NCBI GenBank assembly: GCA_036850595.1
Contig: CM072161.1
Location: 10,003,905-10,067,904, forward strand
DNA from: Rhyacichthys aspro
Taxonomy: Eukaryota; Chordata; Actinopteri; Gobiiformes; Rhyacichthyidae
Length of the DNA stretch: 64,000 nt
Reading direction: 5' to 3'
Shown here: piece after piece, positions 1 to 11,539 of the stretch
Layout of the letters: each line of letters starts with the position of its first letter
Position numbering within the stretch: the stretch's first letter is position 1
Position numbers and translations under genes: made by a program
Notes under the pieces: generated by a model
Told to the model about the DNA's origin: nothing
What the model saw: the letters and a program-made list of their open reading frames with translations, nothing else
Database searches by the model: none

Positions 1-1490
1 GGGTTATCTGAGTATGTAAGCAATGGCTGTGAAGACATGTAGTTTTAAACATTGTTATTACCTTTTAAAATCATTTATTCAATAAAAAAGAAAAAATTGG
101 TTGAAAAGAGAAAAAGTGTGATTTGACTTTTTTTTTCTTCAGCTTTTACCATTCAAACTTTTATATTGTTCCTGCTTGTTGAGAGTCCGTTAGAGATGCA
201 GAAACAAACCTGTAGAAGTACATAGCACATATACTGTATTTTAAAATTATTTTGTCAGACATATGTTTGGGTAAAAATGAGAGGAGACAAATTGCAAAAT
301 CAAAACGTCAAACAATATCTTTCTTGAAAATCTGTCACATTTGCCTCATTGATGGTGGAATCCTTAATAATAATTAAAATTCATAGCCAGCAGCTGCCAC
401 CAGGGGGCACCTAGCATGTTTGCATTTGTGGGAACTGGAGTACCTGGAGAAAACCTGTGTGGTGGAGAAATTGGGCCTTTTAGGGGACAAGCAACATAAA
501 CAAGTGCTAAGTGCTATTGATCTGAAAAAGAAAAGATATCATTCCTGTTAGTTCCTTTGCTGTCTTTAGTCCAAAAAAGGCACAAATAGGTCTGGCTAGG
601 ACGAACTGACGCTCTCAATCTGGAATCATGGTGACTGCTGATGAATAAGTGCTACTCCGGCCTTCTGTTTATTTTCACTGAGCTTCACAGTCAAGATTGT
701 TGCACGAGTGAAGCATTACAGCCTCTTATAGGCGTTTCATTTCCGCATAATGAACACATATAGACTTAGACGCCTAGAGCTGTTAGTGCCGATATTCAGC
801 CATTAAGTCTGGCGTACTGCCGAGTCACTGAAGGGGTCATAAGTGCAGAAGGGAAGACAGCACAGTGAGAACATTGTATCATAAATGCTAATCTAACAAC
901 TGCCAAGTAGGCTGCAGTATTCAGTATTTTCCATATGATAAAGGTCACATTTGTTTCTGACTGATTTGGAAATTCATTACACTTAATTAACTGATAAGAG
1001 AAAGCCTCTGCACAAACACTCTGTGAAGTGGGCTGTAATCTGGAGAAAGATCCTCACGTGGTTCTGCTGCTTTTTCCCAGAAAATGTGTTGGCAGTGAGC
1101 AGTGAAGAAGTCTTGTGAGGTGTATCTGAAAATACTGCATCAGAAACATGATACTCAGCGTTAAGTGCTGGGGGTAGTCATAACTCCTGGCTATATGTAT
1201 CCACACATGAACCTGTGCCTCTGAGACTCCATCTGTCTGAAGAAATGCTAACGTTAGTCGATGAACTCAGTGCTCTCACATTCACACAGGAATCCACTGA
1301 CTCACAGGGCTGTTCTTTATAAACCAGCAATTAGTCAAGTACAAATAATAAATTGCTCATTTCCCTATCCTTGTTGCACCCTCTTTAAAAATTCAGTACA
1401 CAAAGAAAAAAAAAATCCAAATAATAGCATAGCGTCAGTTGTTTTCCAACTTTGCTGTGTGTGAAATGCAAAAAACAACACGAGACTTTA
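1..1490. other. Flank downstream of tmem164, no gene seen
   Basis: AT-rich sequence with only short chance reading frames on both strands and no recognisable exon, RNA gene or repeat end. Confidence 0.5.
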
Positions 1491-1513
1491 CTGAACTGAC
1501 CAACTGAACCACT

Positions 1514-1519
1514 TTTATT
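1514..1519 (-). terminator. tmem164: Poly(A) signal AATAAA, possibly for tmem164
   Basis: AATAAA on the minus strand about 1.1 kb past the tmem164 stop; the downstream GT/T-rich sequence is moderate. Confidence 0.4.
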
Positions 1520-2618
1520 GTGAATACAGCACACATACAAATACAAAAAAAAAATCCCTTCTTTACAGAGCAGTACAGTATATGCTACAGTAATACACAC
1601 AGCCCTCAGACCTGGAATGAAACACACCTAACCAATTATAAAGATATAATACTTTCTAATGGTTACTTAGAAATGCCACAAAGTGACTTCATGCAAATAT
1701 CTGTCACATAGCCTAAATACAATAGTAGAAGTGGAGTGAATTCAGGATACCCTGTAAAGATGATTCAAGTGTCAGAAATGCACATATTCCAGCCACGGAC
1801 ACACATTTCATCCCATCAAAGTACAAACTGAACGTGGGCTGAGATCAGAATGGCTCTTAAAAAACAGAGACAAAACCAAACATCTGAGGCAATAACATCC
1901 ACAATGTAAATCCACACGTTTTCATTCACAACTCGAAATCTCAGCTCATAATACATCATGTCCCCTGAATATTGTAACTGGAATGATTTGAATGGAAAGG
2001 AGAAAGAGGCTATTCGCTTTACCGTGACGCCTCCGTGTACACGTGTCGAAACAGGGACAACACATAAAGCTATTTTCAGTCTTGACAAAAGATGAACCTA
2101 CATGTCTAAAAACAACGCTACTTCCACTGTTGAATACAGCTCCTCTAGCTCTAAACACTAAATTACAATGGTTTACATGAACAACCTGGTTCAAAATGCT
2201 CTCGAGATAAATAAAATGGCAGCGTTAAGCTTTTAGAACATTTAAACCAACAAACTACACGTATAAAGAAAATGTAACAACTGCAGAACAATATTGATGT
2301 CTACGAAGTCCCCTTCTCTGTCCCTAAACGTCACAGTTACAAAAAGGCAGCTTGAGAAATAAAGAACCTCTCATTTATTAACTTCAGGAAATGCTTCCCA
2401 AAAAAAAAAAAAGGCTTTATAAAGCTAACCATTAGCCTTAAAATTCCTATAACATTTGTGCATGCAAGCATGTGTGCAAGCCAACAACGACACTTAAAGA
2501 ATCACACGTACATTCACCGACTCTGAAATTCTCTCTTAATTCAGTGAAACGGATAGAAGATGGTCGCCTTAAAAGATGCATTAAAACGTTGATTTAAAAA
2601 CCCCCACGTTAAGGTATC
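1514..2618 (-). other. tmem164: Candidate tmem164 3' UTR with poly(A) signal
   Basis: Non-coding, AT-rich sequence downstream of the tmem164 stop. A minus-strand AATAAA lies at 1519-1514, followed after about 45-60 nt by a T/GT-rich stretch (TGTTGTTTTTTGC, then CACACAC). A second AATAAA at 2379-2374 could serve a short form. The end point is an inference from motifs only. Confidence 0.45.
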
Positions 2619-2825
2619 TCAGTCGACTTTCTTGCCACGCAACCGCACAGTGTCCAGCATGTATCTGCAGACGGAGCCCGTGTGCTGCGAGAGGAGCGTC
2701 AGGATCTTCCCGTGGATGAGGGTCAGCACGGTCTGGTGTCCCGTCGCCCAAATCCGATACAGAGGACCGTAAAAAGGGTCAGACACGGCCGGGCACAGCA
2801 TGTTGTTCAGGTTCACCTCAGTGGC
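2619..2825 (-). CDS. tmem164: tmem164 last coding exon (residues 221-288, TGA stop)
   Basis: Acceptor TTCTTGCAG; starts ATEVNLNNMLCP and includes SDPFYGPLYRIWATGHQT, both strongly conserved. It ends RLRGKKVD and TGA at 2621-2619. Confidence 0.94.
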   Translation of the reverse strand, partial: ATEVNLNNMLCPAVSDPFYGPLYRIWATGHQTVLTLIHGKILTLLSQHTGSVCRYMLDTVRLRGKKVD

Positions 2826-5800
2826 CTGCAAGAAACGCAAAAAAAACAAAACGAAAAACAGCCTCAGTTAATCCAAAATGACGATAACGAATAAGTATCC
2901 AGTTGGTTTATGTTTTTTCAGCAGAGGCAATGACTCAGTTCAAACACATATCTGTAATCATTCATTTCCGAGTGGGGAAAAACAAACCAAACAAACATCA
3001 GAGCCTGCAAATCCTTTATCCTTTTAGCCTATTATGTGCCTACATAAATCACCTGCTCTGACAACTTATGACTTTCTGCCTAAAACTGATGATGACTTTC
3101 AGCAACTTTTTATTTTCCATCTAATTTATAAACAAGCATTATGGAAAAATGTGGGAAAAACTTTATGACCAGCAAATGGCAGCAAATACATCAATATTTC
3201 TTCCTTTCGAGATTATTTCAGAATCATTTCTTGTTTTTAGGATTTCTTTTGTAATTGTCCCTGATGACTGACTCCATTTACTGAAAACTACCACTGAAAA
3301 CTGCTAAAACCCCCCAGTGCAGGCGTGTTGTGAAGTCTCGCGTGTGGCCACCAGAGGGCTGTACCGTACCAGGCCAAGAAGCTGCAAGAAGACGAAGTGA
3401 TAGAGGAACAGGATACCAGTGGAGAGGAGCGCCCACCACATGTCCCCCAGGGGCTCAGGTTTGTACACACCTGCAAAAATACACATTCAGATCCCAAGTC
3501 ATTCTCAGCTTCCAATGAGATTAAGTACTACTTTATATCTGCAATGCAAACTGGGTCCAAGAATAAACATCATTTGTATTTTAACTTCCTTTTTTTGTCA
3601 TTTGCATTAACTGCCCTTACAACTGTGGCTACATAGAGGAACAAGTGGTGAAATAGTGTTACTTTTACACCAGAGGAAGGTGTCATATACACAAGGTGCC
3701 CCAGTTATGGCTTAAACAATGCATATTTCCTTTTGTGGGGCCCCAGTGTATCATTACAATGAAGCTTTGTTGGAAAGGGTTGGACTATTACTCTCATTTT
3801 CAACATTAAACGCTTTGTTTTTTTATTACTCAGGTTTTGGTTTGGTGTAGTTTTCCCCAGTGTCTGTTTCTAGTTTAAAAACTGCAAGCTTGCTTCCTGG
3901 TCTGCATTACACGTGGCAAAAGGTGAAACATGGAGGGAAATAGCTCAAGGGAATGCCACATATGAGAAGGTTAAATGTTACTTAACCCGTTGCAACATGT
4001 TTGCCTCAGGAAAGCCATTTTTAGCACATACCTCCTTTCCTGAACAGGTACAGAGGCACTAGGTACAGCATGGAGTGTTGGATGTAGTAAATCTCTTTTT
4101 CAAACGGCAGCTGAGGAGAGAATGAGTCATTGAATTATTGATTTGATGAACTAGCAGAGCATCACAACATGAAGATGTACATTTACATAGTGCCGTGTTA
4201 AAACTGTGTGGGTAAGGACAATGTACACAGATGGACTTGCTGTTATCAGCTTAGCGCCAGCACACTGCTCTGATCTAGTGATGTGAGGCAAGCGCTGACA
4301 AGCCGAGTCGGAGTCTGAGCAGCTCGCAATCGGTGGAAACCCGCCTTCAGTCGTCTCGCTACGGCTTGAGAATTCATAAAGACACGGCGTGACTGATCTG
4401 CAGACTCTCTGACGTCTGAGAGGGAAGCGCTAGCTGTGCTCAGAGACATGATGTTTGCACATCTCACATCTCTGATCTGGGAAAGGGCTCATTCCTGGAA
4501 CATGCGCTGACAAATGGGGCATACATTTGTGGGGATAATTGTTTAAAGATCACATCAGGAGAATCTATAGAAGCGATTACATTAATCCTCGCTCAGAGAG
4601 TGTACAGCTCAAGGCAGTGGATGGTCTTGGCCGGCAGCCCTCACTGAAAGACTTTTATGCAGACAGATTTGCTTTTCTCATACCAGCAGACAGAAAACTA
4701 GTCTTTTAAACACAATTTAAGTGTTACATGTTTGACAAGAAGCCGATAAAATGGCATTAAGAAGTAATATCTGCATTGTGAAAGCTATAAGAAGTAATAT
4801 ACAGTACTGGGCAAAAGTTTTATGCAGGTGTGGATATAAAAAGTAAACTTTAAAGTCCAAAAAGTTTAAAGTGATTTTTTTTAGTTCATAAAATGCATAG
4901 TGAAAGAACAGAAGACAATTCTAAATTAAATCAATATTTGGTCTGATTTTCCTCAAAACAGCAACAGTTCGAGCAGTTCCTCTGTCTCAGTTTTTGAAGG
5001 ATCTGGGCAGATTTTGATCAAAGTTGTGGAGAATCCCAGACAAAACCAGGCCAAACAGGACTAGACCAGACCATCAAATGTTAGAAGTAACTTAGGTTAA
5101 ACCAGAGCATGTAATCCCAGACAGGATCAGGTCAGAGTCCATGATCTTGGGATCAGAGTTACAATATTAACTAACTCACTCACTTGGCTTTTGTTAAAAA
5201 ACTTCAATATTGAGATCCTTCAAAAACCAAGACAGTGGAACTGCTTTAACTATTCTTGTATTGAGGAAAATCAGACCAAATACTGATATAATTTACAATT
5301 GTCTTCGTCTGCTTTAACTTTACATTTTGTAAATTAATACAAATAAACATACTTTATAGTTTACTTTACTTACTCTACTTTTATATCTATACCTGCATAA
5401 AACTTTTGCAAAGTATTGTATAAGGGACTAGGAACATGACACTGCTTTGTGTTTGCTTCAGACAGTGACACAAGTACAGTTACTCACCAGTCTAGTGTTC
5501 ACTACGGGAAACATTAGAGCCAGTAATGCACCGTTCAGCATGTGAACCTGCAACCTGAAAAACATAAAGGAAGAATAAACCAAAGATAAGATCAGGCCTA
5601 ACTTAATACTGGCAAGAGAAGAGCAGTTTGAAATGACACATTAATCTATCCACTCTTATATCTTTGCATAATGTTCTGTCCATACACTCTTAAACCCCAA
5701 ACAATCCATCACTTTCTTCATTAGTGTTATTCTCAGGGCTTTTCAGTACAGTTCTCTTCACTACAGTATTCCGTAAATACCCAACTGTCCTGCCCCGTGA

Positions 5801-8800
5801 CGCATTATTTAGTTCAACTCGCAGCACTTCCAACTTCAGGATAAATGTTCCCTGGAAGTAGCCATCGCTCTAAAAAGTCGCCATATATAAAACGCGAGCG
5901 CGGACCTACATCTATCTCATGTGACTGCTCTTTTCATCAAACCGGGCCAAAATAACTGTTGTGACAACCAAGGTCAGTGGGGAAACTGCAGTGCTGTAGC
6001 GACGTCGGTTTAAATAAGCCCAGCTGTCAGTCTACCGGCCTCAAGACCTGTATCCGGAAAAATCGGACAGGTTTATTCACAACTACAATTAAATAATTAC
6101 ATATTCCATCACTTAGGATTAGGGAACAAACCTGTTTAAGGTTTTTAGAATTGAATATCTCTGAAAACTGAATGACAACTGTTAAATCAGGGCCTAAAAT
6201 GTTAAAAACTACCCGTGAAACGTCACTGCATCGCGGAAACCCTTCTGTTCGAGGCGCACGTTGAGGTCATACGTTTGACTTTGTCCGTGACGTTCCTAAA
6301 AGTTTCCGGTCACTTTGCGGTGAGTTCAGGTGCGATGGAACGATGGAGCGCTTTGATAACACACTAATTCCCACAGGCCCCCGACGAAGTGAAAGTCACC
6401 TGTTCGCGCTGTTCCTGACCGAATCTCACGGGCAAAAAAAACAAAAAACAACACCCACAATCATTTGTCGTGAATAATTAACTCTCCTGAAGAAATCAAC
6501 GCTTTACAGAGAAATTCATTAGAGGAAAAATCTCTAGACAATTCATTTAGTGTGCAGAGGTAATAATCAATGTGACAGTGCATTGTGGATAAAAGTCACA
6601 TCGCAGATACAGTGCTTCTAGAGTTCTTAGTTTTTTGCATATGTGTCACACTTAACAGTTTCAGATCATTAAACAAATGTAAACACTAGACAAAGATAAT
6701 TCTAGTAAACCAAATGTAGTTTTTAAGTGATTTTATTTATCAAGGGAAAAAAGCTATATAGCTGTTACAGATCAACAAAAAAGTGATATTAGATAAAGAT
6801 GAGGGGGGAACTAATATTTCATGTAGGGCTAGGTAGGTTTGGACAGGTTTTTCCCTTAATAAATAAAATAATCACTTAAAAGCTGAATTTTGTGTTTACT
6901 TAAGATATATTTGTCTAATATTTAAATTGTTTAATGATCTGAAAGTGTTAAGTGTGAGAAATGTGCAAAAAAATAAGAAATCAGGGAGGGGGCAAATACT
7001 TTTTCAAAGCACTGTAGATGATCAAAATAATGGAAAAGTTTGAATGGAAATGTAGATACCAAGCTCACCTGAACACGATCATTGCTGTTTTACATGGTGG
7101 ACAGGCCAGCAGGAAAATCTGTGGATATAAAAAAAAAATAAAAAAAAGACAATAACTAATCCATTATCACATGAAAGTGGTCATTACTGAAGAGCTTCAC
7201 CACTCCGAGAGATTACAGCGAGAGTGCTATTACTGAAAAGGGAACAATTTGCTCTAAGTTTTATGATAATGTAACAAGAGCCTCGTACGAAGGAGCAGCC
7301 CGCGGGCAACTGTAAAGTGCTTCCTAACAGGCTTATAGTTCAAAGAATCACATCAAGAAAAAGGCTTCACCGAGTTAAGGCAGGACTCGGGAGGACTTTC
7401 ACACACAACGGGAGCGGCCTGGGAAAGCAGCAAAGTGGGAGATGATAGACAACGTGTCGATGGTTTCAAACGGTGCTGACTTTAACAAAACGGAGTCGGT
7501 GCTCACGGGAGAAAGCATCTCCACTTTTATGTTTCAGAGGTGCGATAACAACCACAACAGGAGGGGAAGAAAAATAAAAAACAGCCCAGATTCAAAACTT
7601 CTCTGGAATCTTATAAACTTTAACGGTATCATCAGCTCACAGCTAAATTGCGCTACGGAATGTTGCCTGTAATTTGACATTGCCGTGTCCCAGCCACTGC
7701 TCAAATATTTACCTGCGAGGCAAAGGCTGCGACCGGAATTACTGAAAAGCAATTTACAGGAGAGCTGTTGTACAACTACCCGCTGGCCTTGGCTCTCATT
7801 TCTGGGATAGATGTGCTGTCAGATTTACTGTGCTGCACTGGGCCGGTTTCTTTTCTGACACACTGTAATGCCTTACAAATAAAAGACAAATGCTGCATTT
7901 ATGCGACGTTGGAAAGTTGAAAAATGCAGATTAAGATCTAGATTTGGGTGCTTCTTTTCCCAACAATTTAGCATCAATTCAGCAAAACTTAAGCATGCAG
8001 AGTAGGGCTGCTCGATTATGGAAAAAAATCATAATCAATTATTTTGATCATTATTGAAATCACGATTATTTTTACACGATTACTCATTGACTTTGGAAAT
8101 ATGTTGGATTTACTGAATAAAACAGTGAATTCTCCTTAAAATAAATAATATATTCAAATGCATAAATAAATTGCTTAAAAAATAAACAGAAATAATAACT
8201 AAGATAAATAAATAAGATCAGTAATGGAGTTCACAATCTCATAAAAAACTAATAAATAAAAACAACCAATAAAAAAGTGTTTGTTTTTTTCCGATTACAT
8301 AGATTATGTGATCAAAATTGAAAATCCAATTAAAAGTGTGTAATATTGAATCAATGGTGGCAAAAAGTGTCTATTCCAGCACCGGCATTGACAGCTAAAA
8401 TTAAAAAACACAAAACATATAAATATAACCATCTTTCTTGTGATGAAAAAGCCAGCTAATCTGACTTTAGTGTCAAACTCTGAAGGGCACATTATCATTC
8501 CCATGTTTCTAATTGTACGCACATAAACAAACTAAAGTCAAGCACTGTTCACCACACCATCTTGTTTACCATAAACTGCAAAATGGAAGTCATGCAGATC
8601 ACAGTCAAAACACACTGGTCAGACTGGTGGGACCAGTTCACCACAAACTGTCACATATTAGGTGTGTTTAACATATTTCAACCATTTGAGGCCCGTGTTG
8701 ATCCAAGCGTGTCCACATCATAAAAGAAGATTCTTCCTCGAACACATAACATGCCAAGCTGCTTCCTTGTTACTAGAAACTGATGTGTGTGTGATTTATC

Positions 8801-11539
8801 CCTTGCCCTCTACAATATGTGTCCTGTTTGCTTGTATTTCACGCTTTTCATTAAGTGAGCTCACTCTGCAGATGGCTGCTGTTAAACTTGGTGTGAAAGA
8901 GCCCTTCCTGCTGTGTGCGTTTACTGCTGTTTTTGCCAATTCTGCCACGATGCGCAAAGTCTGCTGAACTCGCAAAGAATCTGACCTTCAATTTAATGAG
9001 CGCCAAGTGTACGGCTTTAACTTTCTTAACCCCAGAGTCTGTCATCAGGATCTTCCGGTGCAGTTTTCACTATCTGCATGACAGCAAACTGGCTTCACTC
9101 TGCTGCCTCTGCATTATAGTTAGAATTAAACAAACTGACTTAGGCCCCTACAGGGTTGTGAAATAAAATTAAATTATATTTCCTTCTTCCTGATGCAATC
9201 ATGTTCAATTGAATTATGAAAGACAATCCTCTGACAAAGTAAACAGACTATCTTTAAGTTTGAAACTGTGAATATAGGCACACACATCTCAGACTCTTTA
9301 CTGATAAGGCAAACTTCCTTTTTACAAGTGGCTCCATAAAGAAATAACAGTATCGTACTCAGAGTTATCTAAATGACTGACTCAACAATCTGTTGACATT
9401 CATTCTTTAGTTGATAAGGCATGTATTTAACTAAATGCTGGTACGAACTGTTTATTTTGTGCAGGGTTTTTTTTTTTTTGCTGTACAAGGCGAATGAACT
9501 CAAATGAAGTTTGCCTTGCAGATTAAGCATACGTTGGAAAAAATGTGTTTAATGATCAATCCCACTGGAAAGAAAATTTAACACACAAGAGTTAACAGTT
9601 AACTCGTTACATTAGTTAGTGCAAAGTGTGAATCTATAAAACTAAACTAAAAAAAGTAAGAGGAAGTCTCCTTTATAAAAGCACTTTTGATCAATCAGTG
9701 GTCAGAGTGTGCCATTTAATGTGAGCTCATGTGACCCCCATTTGAGTGTTATTGGCTAAACAATATCCAGAAGAGCTCATGAAGATGCATGGCAGCACAT
9801 TGACCAGTCAGACAGCCGGTGTTTTGGTCTGACGGTGCTAATGTGTCTGCTCTTGATCCGTGGAGAGAACAACACAAAAGTCGTTGTCAGGTGAAAGACA
9901 ATAAGTCATCAGTCACTGGGCACCAAACCCTTCACCTCCAGTGGGATCGCTCATGTAGCACTGATAGACTGGTCACATTTACCTTGTCTTATTTTCACTG
10001 GCACACTTCCAGGGCATTAGCAGCTCATCTTTTCTCCTTGTTCAAGCAGATAAAAGTCAAACTCAGACTTTTCCACAGAGTTTTAAACCCAACTTTATGC
10101 ACATATCTTCTGGGAGCTGCGTTTGGATGAATGCCACACTCTATTTGTCTTGTACGGTCGCGAGCCAAGAAGCCCAGGAAAGAAAGGCGGACAATCTGTA
10201 AATTACATTTTAATTCCCATCTGGTCTTATGGATCAAAATGATACCACACCCATCTGGTAATGAAGGCCTCATGGGTGAAGCACAGGACTACGTCAGTGC
10301 AAGAGCAGAGACTTCATCATTTTCAGCAATGATCTTTACTAATTAATGTACGATCCCATTTCGCCCTCATGCCACACAAAGCGCAGAGACCACAAACACC
10401 ATTACCACAGCACGCCACACTTCCTGCCCCAGCTACTTCTCGAAACTATTTGGCCAGGCTCCAACAGGACTCAACTCCTGTTCCCTCTGATAAATAAAAT
10501 CCCTCAAACATATTTGGCGTATTGTAAAGAATTGATACACTCTTACGTAGAAATCAACTCAGCCTCGCCATCTTCCAGGGTGTGCCACTTCCTGTGTCAC
10601 GTCCGGCTCTGCTCACCATAAAGCATCGTGAAACATGAATAATGCTTGCTGTACATCACCTTAACCTTGGTCACACATCACCAAGGGCGTTTTCCCAACC
10701 ATCATCAGACCGATAAATCTCAGCGGGCGATCCATCAGCACTAACTGTGGGTAATCTCAAATATGTCCGTCACAAGTGCTCTCCATCGTTCATGTCTGTG
10801 TCATATGCATTAAAACTCATTGCCCTAACCCTGACCTGTGATATACAATCATCTGCGTGAAAATACACAGAGCTATTGGCGGAAATGCTCCTGTTGCAGA
10901 GTCAAGTGCAGTTTAAAACATTGTCAGGGCTGTTGAAATAAGGTGAGGCTGAGAAGTGTGTCAAATGTGATAGTGAATGACAGATGTTGGTTTGAGTGTT
11001 TGCACAAGGTCAATAAAGGCACACTGCCTGAAACATGACGGTAGTTTTGTCCACTACAGATATAAATATTTGCTTTGTCTTGGTTTACATAAAAAAACCC
11101 AAAAAACCAAGTAGAACAGTGAGATCATGTACACGTCGTCCTCAAACAAGGCAAGGCCCTGGTGTGTCATCCTTACCTGAACCATAGTCACGACATGACA
11201 GGGGTTGAGCAAATATATAACAGTCTTGGTCGCAAATTTGAACCCCACTTCAACCCCAAAGGTCATACACAGGGCCACTAGCAACAGGTTCTTCCCCAGA
11301 CTGTCCTCCTTTGATTTAACACAGTCCTTCCCGATCACTTTCAGATCTTTGGACAGGTTTATTTTCTTCAAAGCCACTCCAATCTCCACCAAAGATATGA
11401 GGATGATGAGCAGCGTTTCAATTAACCGCTGCTGGGGCGCAATAAAGGCGGCACACTCGGGGCCCCCATTGCCCTCAAACTTAGGGTCCACTCCGCCGTA
11501 AACCCAGTCCAACAGGCTGTATATGTTATATCTGGACAT
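2619..11539 (-). CDS. tmem164: Transmembrane protein 164 (six coding exons, joined)
   Basis: Join, in transcript order: 11539-11177, 7118-7069, 5554-5488, 4110-4032, 3470-3370, 2825-2619. Every junction has GT/AG and phases match; the sum is 867 nt, 288 residues plus TGA. The family's human member is about 297 residues. Conserved stretches include SLLDWVYGGVDP (residues 8-19), GVEVGFKFATKTVIYLLNPCH (about 95-115), a run of hydrophobic helices, and a C-terminus ending GKKVD. TMEM164 is reported to be a multi-pass fatty acyltransferase that makes arachidonoyl ether phospholipids and promotes ferroptosis, with a catalytic cysteine in the NPCH motif; here that is Cys114-His115. The loop at about residues 60-83 is roughly nine residues shorter than in human. 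The start was chosen because MSRY matches the family start. An in-frame ATG at 11614-11612 could add 25 residues. Confidence 0.93.
3370..3470 (-). CDS. tmem164: tmem164 coding exon 5 (101 nt)
   Basis: Acceptor TTTTGCAG, donor GTACGG, phase 1 in and 0 out. Encodes VYKPEPL then the hydrophobic WALLSTGILFLYHFVFLQLL, a membrane helix conserved in the family. Confidence 0.92.
4032..4110 (-). CDS. tmem164: tmem164 coding exon 4 (79 nt)
   Basis: Acceptor CTCCTCAG, donor GTATGT, phase 0 in and 1 out. Encodes LPFEKEIYYIQHSMLYLVP and a following basic FRKG, corresponding to the family segment EIYYIQH...LYLVP. Confidence 0.92.
4802..5418. mobile_element. Long-inverted-repeat MITE (617 bp) in tmem164 intron
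   Basis: The left end CAGTACTGGGCAAAAGTTTT is mirrored by the right end, whose reverse complement is CAATACTTTGCAAAAGTTTT. Both ends are flanked by TA (4800-4801 and 5419-5420), the target duplication of Tc1/mariner-type elements. Similarity continues inward for about 200 bp on each side. For example, GTCTGATTTTCCTCAA and TTTTGAAGGATCT on the left recur inverted on the right, so the copy can fold into a long hairpin. No transposase is present; it is non-autonomous. It lies between tmem164 exons 3 and 4. Confidence 0.85.
5488..5554 (-). CDS. tmem164: tmem164 coding exon 3 (67 nt)
   Basis: Acceptor TTTTTCAG, donor GTGAGT, phase 2 in and 0 out. Encodes LQVHMLNGALLALMFPVVNT, which is nearly identical to the family segment. 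Confidence 0.92.
5780..6450. promoter_or_regulatory. CpG-dense block inside tmem164 intron
   Basis: About 38 CpG dinucleotides in 670 bp by eye, against a CpG-poor surround. It contains ETS-type cores (TATCCGGAAA near 6051, TTTCCGGT near 6304) and CRE-like half sites (GTGACGTT, AACGTCAC, CGACGTCGG). This is how an unmethylated promoter looks, so it may be an internal tmem164 promoter or that of a non-coding transcript. No exon was identified. Confidence 0.35.
6610..7014. mobile_element. Tc1-type MITE (405 bp) beside tmem164 exon 2
   Basis: Ends CAGTGCTT and AAGCACTG, flanked by TA on both sides (6608-6609 and 7015-7016). Inner arms match in inverted orientation, for example CAGATCATTAAACAA on the left against TTGTTTAATGATCTG on the right, and TTTTTAAGTGATT against AATCACTTAAAA. 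The right arm carries about 25 bp (AAATACTTTTTCAAAG and a G-rich run) that is missing from the left arm, an internal deletion. No coding capacity. Confidence 0.85.
7069..7118 (-). CDS. tmem164: tmem164 coding exon 2 (50 nt)
   Basis: Acceptor ATCCACAG, donor GTGAGC, phase 0 in and phase 2 out. It encodes IFLLACPPCKTAMIVF, matching the family's IFLLACPPC motif. A small exon; a transposon copy ends 54 bp from its donor side. Confidence 0.9.
7119..11176 (-). other. tmem164: tmem164 intron 1, otherwise featureless
   Basis: 4.06-kb intron. Apart from the degraded repeat near 8003-8335 and a T-run near 9469-9479, I see no exon, RNA gene or mobile element. The reading frames in it (for example around 8662-8967 and 9819-10621) have no recognisable protein content. 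Confidence 0.6.
8003..8335. repeat. Degraded interspersed repeat, TAGGGCTGC(T)CGAT end
   Basis: Begins TAGGGCTGCTCGATTATGG followed by alternating ATAATC/GATTAT motifs, and ends in a segment (ATTACATAGATTATGTGATC, then AAAATTGAAAATCC) typical of the other end of such fish repeats. This kind of end is often assigned to hAT-like non-autonomous elements, but the right terminus is lost and the superfamily call is an inference. Confidence 0.5.
11177..11539 (-). CDS. tmem164: tmem164 coding exon 1 (residues 1-121)
   Basis: Begins at ATG 11539-11537 (MSRYN) and ends in GTT CAG followed by donor GTAAGG at 11176-11171, phase 0. It holds the N-terminal YGGVDP motif, hydrophobic segments near residues 39-57 and 84-102, and the Cys114-His115 pair of the NPCH motif. 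The reading frame stays open upstream to about 11764. A possible acceptor (CTCTGTGCCACAG, minus strand) lies near 11655, so the 5' UTR structure is unresolved. Confidence 0.93.
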
